Assembly: GCF_018860975.1 (NCBI RefSeq) | Contig: NZ_JAHKQI010000008.1 | Span: forward strand, 659,635 to 723,634 | Origin: Lentibacter algarum | GTDB taxonomy: Bacteria; Pseudomonadota; Alphaproteobacteria; Rhodobacterales; Rhodobacteraceae | Length of the DNA: 64,000 nucleotides | Direction of reading: 5' to 3' | Shown here: piece after piece, positions 8,818 to 17,452 of the stretch | Position numbering within the stretch: position 1 is the first letter of the stretch | How the letters are laid out: every line of letters starts with the position of its first letter | Program-made: the position numbers and the translations under genes | The notes under the pieces: generated by a model | Seen by the model: the letters and a program-made list of their open reading frames with translations, nothing else | What the model was told of the DNA's origin: nothing | Database searches by the model: none

Positions 8818-9450
8818 ATGTCCGACAATGATTTCCTTCCCGAGAAAAGAAACAATTCACTTCCAACTGCATCAAGTGCTCCAAGCATTCCACATCCTTT
8901 AGATACCGAATGGCATGTTAGTATTGACGATGAGGTCTACGGCCCCTTCACTGGGCACGACTTGAAAGCAATGGCTGCAGAAGGTCGTTTGGAATACGAC
9001 ACTCTCGTCCAGAAGGTTCGTGGGCCAGACGTTTGGTCACAGGCATCTGAAGACAAGGCCTTATCAAAGTTTTTCACCCCTTCTCCCAAGCCCCCCTCCC
9101 AGTCAGCCTCCTCAATCGCTACCGGTGACAAGGCTCAAATTGTGACTGTGAACAACACAATCTCGGCCCAACCTGCTTACTTTGGAGAACGGCCTGTCGA
9201 CAAAGCTCCATTTGTGGCAGCTCTGTTGTCGTTGCTAATCGTTGGTGTCGGACAAATGTATAACGGAGAAGTCGGTAAAGGCGTGCTTATGTTGTTTGGA
9301 TGTATTTTACTGTGGGCCGCCATGCTGGGCTGGATCATCAACATCTGGTCGATAATTGATGCCTATAGTGTCGCAAACAGAAAGCATGAAGCATACCAGC
9401 ATTGGATGGAAGCAAACGCCTCGGCCGCCCGCGCTCAAGCAAATGCCTGA
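8818..9450 (+). CDS. GYF_2-TM2 domain membrane protein
   Basis: 210 residues. After a polar N-terminus, residues ~33-82 match a bacterial GYF_2 domain (WHVSIDDEVYGPFTGHDLKAMA, then DTLVQKVRGPDVWSQA). A Pro/Ser-rich linker follows, then a TM2 domain (~127-190) with two membrane helices flanking a short turn (GVGQMYNGEVGKG). GYF domains bind proline-rich peptides; TM2 proteins are poorly understood membrane proteins. Start at ATG 8818, with AGAGAGAG ~10 bases upstream. GC content is visibly lower and codons differ (TCT, AGT, CCT common) from both neighbours, so recent transfer is likely. Overlaps the next gene by 8 bases. Confidence 0.82.
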   Translation: MSDNDFLPEKRNNSLPTASSAPSIPHPLDTEWHVSIDDEVYGPFTGHDLKAMAAEGRLEYDTLVQKVRGPDVWSQASEDKALSKFFTPSPKPPSQSASSIATGDKAQIVTVNNTISAQPAYFGERPVDKAPFVAALLSLLIVGVGQMYNGEVGKGVLMLFGCILLWAAMLGWIINIWSIIDAYSVANRKHEAYQHWMEANASAARAQANA

Positions 9451-9802
9451 CTTAGGTAGGCAACTTTCAAGTGAGGTGGCGCGATTTGCTGAGCAGATGT
9501 TTGCAAAGGTGTCCCGTCGTCCAGCAAGGGACGTGGCGCTCTGGCTCGCGTGCATACCCTTAATCCTGCCTGCCCCCATCCTTGCTGGTAGTATGGCGCT
9601 ACTTACATGGATAAAAGGGAATACCGATCCAAGGTGGCCGCTTATTTTGGCGGTCTCAATTTTGAATTTCCTACTTTCCGTTGCCGCACTGATTTGGATT
9701 TCCGCACAGATGGGCGATTGGATGACTGATCAACTTAGAGATATCTTAGGCCCCATGTTCACCTGGCCAGAGAAAATTGATTCTCGATCAATATCCGTAT
9801 AG
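9443..9802 (+). CDS. Small two-helix membrane protein, unknown function
   Basis: 119 residues from ATG 9443, which overlaps the stop of the GYF_2-TM2 gene by 8 bases (ATGCCTGA), implying translational coupling. Two hydrophobic segments: ~35-60 (LWLACIPLILPAPILAGSMALL) and ~70-92 (WPLILAVSILNFLLSVAALIWIS). An amphipathic C-terminus follows. I recognise no family. Codon use and GC match the preceding gene rather than pdhA, so the two probably arrived together and work at the membrane together. The frame is open upstream to 9356, but that part lies inside the preceding gene. Confidence 0.65.
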   Translation: MPDLGRQLSSEVARFAEQMFAKVSRRPARDVALWLACIPLILPAPILAGSMALLTWIKGNTDPRWPLILAVSILNFLLSVAALIWISAQMGDWMTDQLRDILGPMFTWPEKIDSRSISV

Positions 9803-9870
9803 GTGCAACTCGGGTGCAATATCCCTCCTCAAGAAAAAACCTCGCAATGCGCTCTTCTTTGGTGTTACGA

Positions 9871-9890
9871 TTAGTTTAACGCTAAACTAA
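9871..9890. promoter_or_regulatory. Perfect palindrome upstream of pdhA (candidate operator)
   Basis: TTAGTTTA (9871-9878), spacer ACGC, TAAACTAA (9883-9890): a perfect 8+8 inverted repeat ending 24 bases before the pdhA start. It has no T-tract and is AT-rich, so it is unlikely to be a terminator. The form fits a dimeric helix-turn-helix repressor site (MarR or GntR style). Which protein binds it is unknown. Confidence 0.6.
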
Positions 9891-9914
9891 TTAACTTCCG
9901 AGGGGACATGCCTG

Positions 9915-10910
9915 ATGGCCGCTAAGAAAACCAGTGCGAAATCAAACACTTCCGCCGAAGAGCTTAAAGGCTATTACCGCGACATGCTGCTCATCCGGCG
10001 ATTCGAGGAAAAGGCTGGCCAGCTCTACGGCATGGGCCTGATCGGCGGGTTTTGTCACCTCTACATTGGCCAGGAGGCCGTTGTTGTCGGGCTCGAAGCC
10101 GCTACCAAGGAAGGTGACAAGCGCATCACCTCCTACCGCGATCACGGGCATATGCTCGCTTGCGGCATGGATCCGAAAGGCGTCATGGCCGAGTTGACAG
10201 GCCGTGAAGGCGGTTACTCCAAAGGCAAAGGCGGCTCGATGCACATGTTCAGCAAAGAGAAGCATTTCTACGGCGGTCACGGCATCGTTGCCGCGCAAGT
10301 GCCGCTCGGTGCGGGGCTGGCATTCTCGGACAAATACAAAGGCAATGACAACGTCACTTTCACCTACTTCGGTGACGGCGCGGCCAACCAGGGACAGGTC
10401 TACGAAGCCTTCAACATGGCCGCCCTCTGGGACTTGCCCGTGGTGTTTGTAATTGAAAACAACCAATACGCGATGGGGACATCCCAACAGCGTTCGACGT
10501 CGTCAGCTGATATCTACACCCGCGGTCAAGCCTTTGGCATCAAAGGTCAATTGGTTGATGGTATGGATATTCTGGCCGTGAAAGAAGCCAGTGAAGCCGC
10601 TGTCGCCCACTGTCGCGCAGGCAAAGGCCCCTACATACTCGAGGTCAAAACCTACCGCTATCGTGGCCACTCGATGTCAGACCCCGCCAAGTATCGCACC
10701 CGCGAAGAAGTGCAAAAAGTGCGTGAAAAGTCAGACGCCATCGAGCATGTGCGCGACCTCTTGATCACTGGCAAACACGCGACCGAAGACGAGCTGAAAG
10801 CGATCGACAAAGAGATCAAGGCCATCGTCAACGACAGCGCCGAATTCGCCAAAACATCACCCGAACCAGCGCTTGAAGAGCTCTGGACCGATATTTACGC
10901 TGACGCCTGA
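9915..10910 (+). CDS. pdhA: Pyruvate dehydrogenase E1 component, alpha subunit
   Basis: 331 residues. With PdhB it forms the ThDP-dependent E1 that decarboxylates pyruvate and reductively acetylates the lipoyl group. The ThDP/Mg motif begins at residue 153 ([20 protein letters not shown]) and ends in [27 protein letters not shown] stretch and the phosphorylation-loop-like [15 protein letters not shown] are also present. Start at ATG 9915. GAGGGGAC upstream is the ribosome site; the ATG at 9908 just before it is out of frame. First gene of pdhA-pdhB-pdhC with 14- and 12-base gaps. A perfect palindrome lies immediately upstream. Confidence 0.97.
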   Translation: MAAKKTSAKSNTSAEELKGYYRDMLLIRRFEEKAGQLYGMGLIGGFCHLYIGQEAVVVGLEAATKEGDKRITSYRDHGHMLACGMDPKGVMAELTGREGGYSKGKGGSMHMFSKEKHFYGGHGIVAAQVPLGAGLAFSDKYKGNDNVTFTYFGDGAANQGQVYEAFNMAALWDLPVVFVIENNQYAMGTSQQRSTSSADIYTRGQAFGIKGQLVDGMDILAVKEASEAAVAHCRAGKGPYILEVKTYRYRGHSMSDPAKYRTREEVQKVREKSDAIEHVRDLLITGKHATEDELKAIDKEIKAIVNDSAEFAKTSPEPALEELWTDIYADA

Positions 10911-10924
10911 GGGAGACACACATT

Positions 10925-12292
10925 ATGGCTATCGAAATTCTCATGCCCGCCCTCTCGCCAACAATGGAAGAAGGCACTCTGGCCAAATGGCTGGTTAAAG
11001 AAGGTGACACAGTTCAATCCGGCGATATCCTCTGCGAGATCGAAACCGACAAAGCCACGATGGAATTTGAAGCCGTCGATGAAGGCGTCATCGGTAAAAT
11101 TCTGGTCGCTGACGGCACCGAAGGCGTTAAGGTGAACACCCCCATCGCCATGATCGGCGAGGAAGGCGAAGACATGAGCGCCGCGGCCCCTGCTGCAGCT
11201 GCTGAAGCCGCACCAGCCGCCGAAGCCCCGGCCCCGGCATCGGTTCCCGCCCAAGCCGCCGCACCAGTCGCCGTCAAAGACACCTCGCCCGACTGGCCCG
11301 AAGGCACCGAGATGAAGCAACAAACCGTCCGCGAAGCTCTGCGCGACGGCATGTCAGAAGAGATGCGCCGCGACGACAGCGTGTTCCTTATGGGGGAAGA
11401 AGTCGCCGAATATGAAGGCGCCTACAAAATCTCCCAAGGCATGCTCGCCGAGTTCGGCTCCAAACGTGTCATCGACACCCCGATCACCGAGCATGGTTTT
11501 GCCGGTATTGGCGTCGGCGCGGCCTTTGGTGGTCTCAAGCCGATCGTTGAGTTCATGACCTTTAACTTCGCCATGCAAGCCATTGATCAGATTATCAACT
11601 CTGCCGCCAAGACGCTCTATATGTCCGGCGGGCAGATGGGTGCTCCGATGGTCTTCCGGGGCCCCAACGGTGCCGCAGCCCGCGTGGGTGCGCAGCACTC
11701 ACAAGACTACGCCGCATGGTATGCGATGATCCCCGGTCTCAAGGTCGTCATGCCCTACTCCGCAAGCGACTATAAAGGCCTGATGAAAACCGCGATCCGC
11801 GACCCGAACCCGGTGATCTTCCTCGAAAACGAGATCCTCTATGGCCGCTCTTTCGACGTGCCCGTGCTTGACGACTACACAGTTCCCTTTGGCAAAGCCC
11901 GCGTCTGGCGCGAGGGTGATGATGTCACCATCGTCAGCTTTGGCATCGGCATGCAGTATGCGCTTGAAGCCGCTGACAAGCTTGCAGAAGACGGCATTTC
12001 TGCCGAGGTGATCGACCTGCGCACTCTGCGCCCGATCGACTACGACACAGTTCTCGCGAGCGTCCAAAAAACCAACCGCTGCGTCACCGTCGAGGAAGGC
12101 TGGCCCGTTGGCTCAATCGGCAATCACCTTTCGGCGACAATCATGGAACGCGCGTTTGATTACCTCGACGCGCCCGTGATCAACTGCACCGGTAAAGACG
12201 TGCCGATGCCCTACGCCGCCAACCTCGAAAAACACGCTTTGCTGACCACCGATGAGGTCGTCGCAGCCGTCAAACAAGTCACTTACCGCTAA
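10925..12292 (+). CDS. pdhB: Pyruvate dehydrogenase E1 component, beta subunit, with N-terminal lipoyl domain
   Basis: 455 residues, about 130 longer than a plain E1-beta. Residues 1-75 are a lipoyl domain with the acceptor lysine Lys43 in ETDKATMEF. An Ala/Pro linker spans ~80-125. The transketolase-like E1-beta domain runs from ~130 to the end ([26 protein letters not shown], then the C-terminal transketolase half). This fusion is known in alphaproteobacteria. The lipoyl-coding DNA is strikingly similar to that at the start of pdhC. Start at ATG 10925 after GAGGGAGA. Confidence 0.97.
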   Translation: MAIEILMPALSPTMEEGTLAKWLVKEGDTVQSGDILCEIETDKATMEFEAVDEGVIGKILVADGTEGVKVNTPIAMIGEEGEDMSAAAPAAAAEAAPAAEAPAPASVPAQAAAPVAVKDTSPDWPEGTEMKQQTVREALRDGMSEEMRRDDSVFLMGEEVAEYEGAYKISQGMLAEFGSKRVIDTPITEHGFAGIGVGAAFGGLKPIVEFMTFNFAMQAIDQIINSAAKTLYMSGGQMGAPMVFRGPNGAAARVGAQHSQDYAAWYAMIPGLKVVMPYSASDYKGLMKTAIRDPNPVIFLENEILYGRSFDVPVLDDYTVPFGKARVWREGDDVTIVSFGIGMQYALEAADKLAEDGISAEVIDLRTLRPIDYDTVLASVQKTNRCVTVEEGWPVGSIGNHLSATIMERAFDYLDAPVINCTGKDVPMPYAANLEKHALLTTDEVVAAVKQVTYR

Positions 12293-12304
12293 GGGAGCGC
12301 GCTC

Positions 12305-13597
12305 ATGCCTATCGAAATTCTCATGCCCGCCCTTTCGCCCACAATGGAAGAGGGCACACTGGCCAAATGGATCGTCAAAGAGGGCGACACCGTTCAATCC
12401 GGCGATATCCTCTGTGAGATCGAAACCGATAAAGCCACGATGGAATTTGAAGCCGTAGATGAAGGCACCATTGGGAAAATTCTAATCGCTGACGGAACCG
12501 AAGGCGTGGCCGTCAACACCGCCATCGCCGTGCTGCTCGAAGATGGAGAAAGCGCCGATGACATCGGGGCAGCAAGTGCTGCTCCCGCCCCTTCGGCACC
12601 AGCCGAGGCTGCACCCGCGGCCCCAACTGCCCCGGCCGCCTCGGCTCCGGCAGCCGCTGCGCCGGTCAAAGACGGCGAACGCATCTTTGCCTCGCCCCTC
12701 GCCCGCCGTATCGCTGCCGACAAAGGCCTTGATCTAACAGCAATCGCCGGATCAGGCCCCAAAGGCCGCATCGTCAAAGCCGACGTGCTCGACGCCAAGC
12801 CAGCCGCAGCAACAGCAGCGCCAGCCGCCAAAGCAGACGCGCCAGCCGCCGCAGCCATGCCAAGCAGCCCGTCAGCCGACATGGTCGCGCGCTCCTACGA
12901 GGGCCGCGAATATGAGGAAGTCAAACTCGACGGCATGCGTAAAACCATCGCCGCGCGCCTCACCGAGGCCAAGCAAACCGTGCCGCACTTCTACCTGCGC
13001 CGCGACATTCAGCTTGATGCCTTGATGGCTTTGCGCAGCCAACTCAACAAGCAGATCGAAGCCCGAGGCGACAAGCTTTCAGTCAATGACTTCATCATCA
13101 AAGCCTGCGCCCTAGCCCTGCAGGCCGTGCCAACAGCCAACGCCGTTTGGGCCGGGGATCGTGTGCTGCAAATGAAGGCATCTGACGTGGCCGTGGCCGT
13201 GGCAATCGAGGGTGGCCTCTTCACGCCTGTGTTGCAAAACGCCGATCAAAAATCGCTCAGCTCACTCTCGAACGAGATGAAAGACCTCGCCGCGCGCGCC
13301 CGTGATCGCAAGCTCGCGCCGCACGAATACCAAGGCGGCAGCTTCGCGGTGTCCAACCTCGGGATGATGGGCATCGACAACTTTGACGCCATCGTCAACC
13401 CACCACATGCTGGCATTCTCGCCGTTGGCGCTGGTAAGAAAAAGCCGGTCGTCAATGCCGAGGGCGAAGTTGTGGTTGCCACGGTGATGTCCGTAACAAT
13501 GTCTGTTGACCACCGCGTCATAGACGGCGCAATGGGGGCCGAGTTGCTCAAGCACATCGTTGACAACTTGGAAAACCCGATGGCCATGCTGGCTTAA
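12305..13597 (+). CDS. pdhC: Pyruvate dehydrogenase E2, dihydrolipoamide acetyltransferase
   Basis: 430 residues. Lipoyl domain 1-75 (Lys43), Ala/Pro linker, peripheral-subunit-binding domain ~120-155 ([30 protein letters not shown]), a second Ala-rich linker, and the catalytic acyltransferase domain from ~195. The active-site motif [10 protein letters not shown] places the catalytic histidine at His403. It transfers acetyl from lipoamide to CoA and forms the core of the complex. Last gene of the pdh operon; no E3 (lpd) follows in the window, so E3 must be coded elsewhere. A hairpin terminator lies 10 bases after the stop. Confidence 0.97.
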   Translation: MPIEILMPALSPTMEEGTLAKWIVKEGDTVQSGDILCEIETDKATMEFEAVDEGTIGKILIADGTEGVAVNTAIAVLLEDGESADDIGAASAAPAPSAPAEAAPAAPTAPAASAPAAAAPVKDGERIFASPLARRIAADKGLDLTAIAGSGPKGRIVKADVLDAKPAAATAAPAAKADAPAAAAMPSSPSADMVARSYEGREYEEVKLDGMRKTIAARLTEAKQTVPHFYLRRDIQLDALMALRSQLNKQIEARGDKLSVNDFIIKACALALQAVPTANAVWAGDRVLQMKASDVAVAVAIEGGLFTPVLQNADQKSLSSLSNEMKDLAARARDRKLAPHEYQGGSFAVSNLGMMGIDNFDAIVNPPHAGILAVGAGKKKPVVNAEGEVVVATVMSVTMSVDHRVIDGAMGAELLKHIVDNLENPMAMLA

Positions 13598-13606
13598 GCG
13601 TTAACC

Positions 13607-13636
13607 AGTTTGGCGCTCCAAAGGGGCGCCAAAACT
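13607..13636 (+). terminator. Terminator hairpin after pdhC
   Basis: AGTTTGGCGCTCC (13607-13619), loop AAA, then GGGGCGCCAAAACT (13623-13636): a GC-rich stem of ~12 bp with a single defect, 10 bases after the pdhC stop. No long T-run follows, so it may act as an RNA-stabilising hairpin as much as a terminator. Confidence 0.7.
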
Positions 13637-13679
13637 GTGCATACGCATTATGCACTGTGGTATGCACTGAAATATGCAC
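13637..13679. repeat. 12-base-period array of GTGCATA/TATGCAC half-sites, copy A
   Basis: GTGCATA at 13637-13643, then TATGCAC at 13649, 13661 and 13673: four half-sites starting exactly 12 bases apart, the first inverted relative to the rest. The 5-base spacers are CGCAT, TGTGG, TGAAA. The same array with reshuffled spacers occurs at 61317-61359. It sits between convergent pdhC and the glycosyltransferase gene. A regulator-binding array or a dispersed repeat are both possible. Confidence 0.8.
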
Positions 13680-13747
13680 CCGTTGTGCAGGCAGTTTCTC
13701 AGCCAAAACCACGTTAACCTATGTTAATTTCGGTTAGCTTTTTGTTA

Positions 13748-14635
13748 TTAAAACGCACCAACGAACCGTGACGGCAATTTGAACTGCAACTCATAGTCTG
13801 GCCGTTCGAAGTGATAGAACCCCGTCTCTTCACGCGGCTCGAAACTGTCGATCATCGCCTGCCGGAACGGGCCCAAATCAAAGCCCTCTTGCATTGCGTA
13901 TTTGCCCAGCCGCTCAAACACCGCACGGTCGTCACCACGCGCATCGGCAAACCAGTGCCCGCCAATTGAAGCCTCACGTTTTGTAGCGCCGATTTGCGCA
14001 GTCACAGCGTTGCGCCGGTCCATGCCTTTGCAATATTCTCCGAAGTCGCAAAACTTGAGGTGAAACAGGTAAAGCCCCTCAGGTGCGTTGATCTTTTCAT
14101 ACTGGGTAAAGTGCCCGCCGCGGGCGATTTTGACGCCAGCCGAAATGATGCAGGGCTTGGAGTAATGCGGCGCGAGGCGAACATGAAGACGTGGGCCCAA
14201 CACCTTGTCTTCAATAGGTTCTTCCTCAATATCAATCCTGTGGACAACCTCGAGTCCCAGCGGTGTGATCACCTGCCGTTGCTTTTGCTGTCCAAGGAAC
14301 TCGGGCAGGCTCAGGCCGAGCTCGGGGTCGATCACAACCAGCTCGTCAACATCGCCAACAATCACATGATCATGATAGGCATTCAGCCCCTGCACGAGGT
14401 TGTTGAGAAGCCGCCAGCGCTTCATGTCGAAGTTTTTGTGATGATGGCCCGGAATGCCAATGACGTTGCAGCCCTTGGCCATTTCAGCAACTTCCGGCGT
14501 GTGCCCGTGGTTGATGATATAGCAGTTTTCGCGCCCCAGCATTTCGCCGTAATGGGCAAGCCAGATTTTGAGGTAAAACAAATCGTCACGCAGCATTGTC
14601 ACTGCGGCCACGCGGGCGGTTTTTTTGGTAGCCAT
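13748..14635 (-). CDS. Glycosyltransferase family 2-like protein
   Basis: 295 residues, no membrane helix. The N-terminus (VAAVTMLRDDLFYLKIWLAHYG) matches the GT2-like family that opens with a strand and 'xxRNExxxLxxWLxHY'-type helix. Residues ~95-105 hold VGDVDELVVID, a DxD-type metal/nucleotide-sugar site. The protein would transfer a sugar to an unknown acceptor, probably surface polysaccharide. It is monocistronic by position, with tRNA genes upstream. Several His-rich and Trp-rich patches (GIPGHHHKNFDMKRW) are typical of the family. Specific substrate not inferable. Confidence 0.78.
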   Translation of the reverse strand: MATKKTARVAAVTMLRDDLFYLKIWLAHYGEMLGRENCYIINHGHTPEVAEMAKGCNVIGIPGHHHKNFDMKRWRLLNNLVQGLNAYHDHVIVGDVDELVVIDPELGLSLPEFLGQQKQRQVITPLGLEVVHRIDIEEEPIEDKVLGPRLHVRLAPHYSKPCIISAGVKIARGGHFTQYEKINAPEGLYLFHLKFCDFGEYCKGMDRRNAVTAQIGATKREASIGGHWFADARGDDRAVFERLGKYAMQEGFDLGPFRQAMIDSFEPREETGFYHFERPDYELQFKLPSRFVGAF

Positions 14636-14743
14636 AAGCCTCTGCTCGCTCTCTCGTTCGGGCGGTTCACATAGGTTTAACCCGTTAACGCCAAAATGAG
14701 AATCAAATATTCCCGTACCGGAGCAATCAATTTGAAAGGAAAG

Positions 14744-14820
14744 TGGCGCGGTTGACGGGGCTCGAACCCGCGACCTCCGGCGTGACAGGCCGGCACTCTA
14801 ACCAGCTGAGCTACAACCGC
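14744..14820 (-). tRNA. tRNA-Asp (GTC), copy 1
   Basis: On the minus strand the acceptor stem GCGGTTG pairs with CAACCGC, followed by discriminator G and an encoded CCA. The anticodon loop CTGTCAC gives anticodon GTC. The T-arm GCGGGTTCGAGCCCCGT is standard. 77 bases with CCA. It differs from the neighbouring copy by one base in the D-loop (GCTGG against GTTGG). Confidence 0.97.
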
Positions 14821-14850
14821 GCATACGCGTCAGGCATCTTTGGGCAGTGA

Positions 14851-14927
14851 TGGCGCGGTTGACGGGGCTCGAACCCGCGACCTCCGGCGTGACAGGCCGG
14901 CACTCTAACCAACTGAGCTACAACCGC
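14851..14927 (-). tRNA. tRNA-Asp (GTC), copy 2
   Basis: Same structure as the adjacent copy: acceptor GCGGTTG/CAACCGC, anticodon GTC, encoded CCA, 77 bases. Only 30 bases separate the two genes, so they are probably processed from one transcript, with this copy upstream. Confidence 0.97.
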
Positions 14928-15160
14928 TCACTGCCGCTTCAGATGCTCCAAAGCGTGAGGGAGGTCATATGCGCCCCCCAAGCGCACGTCAAGCGCCGAA
15001 AGCGGGTAGATTTGCAAAAAGTCTGCCAGAGGAATGTGGCCAGATAGTCACGCCCAAGTTTTGCCACATTTCAACCAGCTTTAAGGCACATTTCGCGACA
15101 AGTCTTAACAGATGTTTAACGCGCCGTAGTTTGGCGCAGGTTTCAAAAGGAGCGCTAACA

Positions 15161-15259
15161 ATGCCCTACTCAAAGCCACAGCCGACAACGGCCAAGCAAA
15201 CACAGACACGTAAGCCCCAAAAGCCTAAGCCGCTCATCACCGACTACGCCTCACTTTGA
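15161..15259 (+). CDS. Small basic Pro/Lys/Gln-rich protein, 32 residues
   Basis: ATG 15161 is preceded at ideal distance by AAAAGGAGCG, one of the strongest ribosome sites in the window, and the frame runs 32 codons to TGA. The product is rich in Lys, Pro, Thr and Gln (KQTQTRKPQKPKPLITDYASL) with no hydrophobic segment, so it is cytosolic and probably disordered. I know no family. It lies 35 bases before the TfoX-C gene on the same strand and could be co-transcribed with it. The start signal is the main evidence. Confidence 0.5.
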   Translation: MPYSKPQPTTAKQTQTRKPQKPKPLITDYASL

Positions 15260-15294
15260 GGTGACAATCGCTGATTGACGCACTAGATTGGCCT

Positions 15295-15639
15295 ATGCCT
15301 ACGCCAGTCTCATCTATCCGCAATCTTGGCCCAGCCTATGAGGCCTCGTGCACACGCGCTGGCATCAACTCGGCCGAAGAACTACGCGCGCTCGGCCCTG
15401 ACGAGACCTACAGCCGCCTGCTTGCGACCGGCAGCACCCCTCACTTTATTGGTTACTACGTTCTGGTCATGGGCTTGCAAGGCCGACCATGGAACGACTG
15501 TAAAGGTAAGGAAAAACAAGAGCTTCGCAAGCGGTTTGACGCGATCAAAGCGGCCAACGCCGAAGCTCTTACAAAAACCAAGGGCCGCTCTCAGCTTGAG
15601 GCGGCCCTTGATGCGATTGGTGTGATCGAGAAGATGTAG
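15295..15639 (+). CDS. TfoX C-terminal domain protein
   Basis: 114 residues. The first ~80 match a stand-alone TfoX_C domain: SIRNLGPAYEASCTRAGINSAEELRALGPDETYSRLL, the helical pattern seen at the C-terminus of competence regulator TfoX/Sxy. The N-terminal TfoX domain is absent. Such short proteins are widespread; their role is unclear and competence should not be assumed. Followed on the opposite strand by ndk, whose stop is only a few bases away. Confidence 0.82.
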   Translation: MPTPVSSIRNLGPAYEASCTRAGINSAEELRALGPDETYSRLLATGSTPHFIGYYVLVMGLQGRPWNDCKGKEKQELRKRFDAIKAANAEALTKTKGRSQLEAALDAIGVIEKM

Positions 15640-15641
15640 GC

Positions 15642-16064
15642 TTAGCCGACCAGTTCAAGACCCGAGAAGAAAAATGCGATTTCTTCAGCGGCTGTTTCCG
15701 GTGCGTCCGAGCCGTGAACCGAGTTCTCGCCGATTGAAAGAGCGAACTCTTTGCGGATCGTGCCTGCGTCGGCGTCGGCAGGGTTGGTTGCGCCCATAAC
15801 TTCGCGGTTTTTCGCGATGGCATCTTCGCCTTCCAGAACCTGAACAACGATTGGCTCGGAGATCATGAACTCGCAAAGTTCCCCGAAAAACGGACGCTCT
15901 GAGTGAACACCGTAAAACTGCTGTGCTTGGGCAAGCGTCAGCTGAATGCGCTTTGACGCAACAATGCGCAGGCCAGCTTCTTCAAACTTGGCAGCAATTT
16001 TGCCTGTGAGGTTGCGCTTGGTTGCGTCTGGTTTGATGATCGAGAATGTGCGTTGAATGGCCAT
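15642..16064 (-). CDS. ndk: Nucleoside diphosphate kinase
   Basis: 140 residues, standard length. It exchanges the gamma phosphate between NTPs and NDPs through a phosphohistidine. The active-site motif GENSVHGSD places the catalytic histidine at His117, the same number as in E. coli. The N-terminal [17 protein letters not shown] and [13 protein letters not shown] are family signatures. Start at ATG 16064, preceded by AGGAG; the frame is open further upstream but without homology. Monocistronic by position. Confidence 0.97.
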   Translation of the reverse strand: MAIQRTFSIIKPDATKRNLTGKIAAKFEEAGLRIVASKRIQLTLAQAQQFYGVHSERPFFGELCEFMISEPIVVQVLEGEDAIAKNREVMGATNPADADAGTIRKEFALSIGENSVHGSDAPETAAEEIAFFFSGLELVG

Positions 16065-16137
16065 GATAAGGCTCCTGTTCGGGTTTGTGTATTGAATTTG
16101 CGCCCTGCTAACATGGGCGCAGGCGTTTGAAAAGCCG

Positions 16138-17319
16138 CTATTGCGCTGCTTCAAGCTGACGTACCCAAAGCGCCGCAATCAGCCCGACAAAAGATGTCAG
16201 CGACATGAAACCCAGGAGCACATAGGCCCCGCTCGGCCCACCAGCCAAAGCCCCCGTCAGTGCCGTAGCAACGGCCCCGCCAAGCACCGTCAAAGCCCCC
16301 GATAGCCCCGAGGCGCTGCCCGCAAGGCGCGGGTTGACAGACATCACCCCCGCATTGGCGCTTGGCAGGGTTAAGCCATTGCCAAGACCAACAAAAATAG
16401 CTCCGCCGAACAGCACATAGGGGTTGAACCAGCCCAGTGCCAGAACCGCGATTGCGAGGAGCGGCCCGAAGCTTGCGAACAAGCGGCCTGCGATCATTAG
16501 CGAGACGGGTCGGTAGCGGCCAGACATCCGCCCAGTGACGATGTTGCCCAGCATAAAACCGCCCGAGATCGACCCCATACCGATACCAAGTTGCGCCGGT
16601 GTAAGGCCAAACAACCCCTCCCCGACCAGCGCAGCACCGCCGAGAAAGGCGAAAAAACCGCCAACCGAGAACACGAGGCATACACTATAGGCCCAGAACA
16701 GTTTGCTCTTGGCGAGATCAGGATAGGTTCTGAACTGGGCGGTAAAGCTGGCGGACGGTTCAAGGTTGGTTTCCTGCAAGTCATACCAGCAGATCACCAG
16801 CAACAGTGCGCCCATGATCGCGAAGGCTGCAAAGTTGGCGCGCCAGCCGAACAACTCGTCAAGCAAACCGCCAAGCATCGGGCCAAGCAGCGGCGCAAGG
16901 GCCATAGCGGTTCCCATAACGCCCAAGAGCCGCGCGGCTTCGCTTGCTGGCGCGACATCGCGCACCACAGCCCGTGACAGCGCCATGCCAGCTGCGATAC
17001 CGGCTTGCAGCATGCGAAACACCATGAAAACCCGGAAATCGGTTGCAAAATAGCAGCCGACAGATGCCAACGTGAACAGCCCCAAGCCGATCAGAACGAC
17101 CGGCCTGCGCCCGTAGCGGTCAGACAATGGCCCCATGATGATCTGCAAGACCGCCGAAACAGCAAGATAGCCGCCAACGGCCAACGAGATCAGCGCATAG
17201 TTAACGCCAAAGCCGGTGGCCATTTGCGCCAGTGAAGGCAAGAACATGTTGAGCGACAGAACCGACAGGCCTGTGAGCAATACCAACGTGAGCATGGAGG
17301 GCTTTTGCATCGAAGACAT
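16138..17319 (-). CDS. MFS drug-resistance transporter (Bcr/CflA type)
   Basis: 393 residues with about 12 hydrophobic segments. The MFS loop motif [20 protein letters not shown] lies between helices 2 and 3 (~62-81), followed by a Bcr/CflA-type helix 4-5 region ([24 protein letters not shown]). Proteins of this subfamily export drugs or small molecules by proton antiport; the substrate here is unknown. Start at ATG 17319, after AGG at 8 bases. Divergent from the ABC-F gene, separated by ~130 bases that must hold both promoters. Confidence 0.88.
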   Translation of the reverse strand: MSSMQKPSMLTLVLLTGLSVLSLNMFLPSLAQMATGFGVNYALISLAVGGYLAVSAVLQIIMGPLSDRYGRRPVVLIGLGLFTLASVGCYFATDFRVFMVFRMLQAGIAAGMALSRAVVRDVAPASEAARLLGVMGTAMALAPLLGPMLGGLLDELFGWRANFAAFAIMGALLLVICWYDLQETNLEPSASFTAQFRTYPDLAKSKLFWAYSVCLVFSVGGFFAFLGGAALVGEGLFGLTPAQLGIGMGSISGGFMLGNIVTGRMSGRYRPVSLMIAGRLFASFGPLLAIAVLALGWFNPYVLFGGAIFVGLGNGLTLPSANAGVMSVNPRLAGSASGLSGALTVLGGAVATALTGALAGGPSGAYVLLGFMSLTSFVGLIAALWVRQLEAAQ

Positions 17320-17452
17320 TAGTTAACCTGTGCATTAAAGCCCAAGGGTTACGCCCGTTTCTGACAAGCTACAAGCCCCCGTTCCTCTTCGTCTCAAATG
17401 CCCATAAGAATGCACACTGGCGCGCGCGCTTGGCCTCTGCTAAGTCGCGCTC

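Noticed and set aside
14847-15047. 66-codon frame starting in a tRNA-Asp gene
   Set aside because: Its first half lies on the tRNA gene in reverse; the sequence MMARLTGLEPATSGVTGR is a familiar false gene at such sites.
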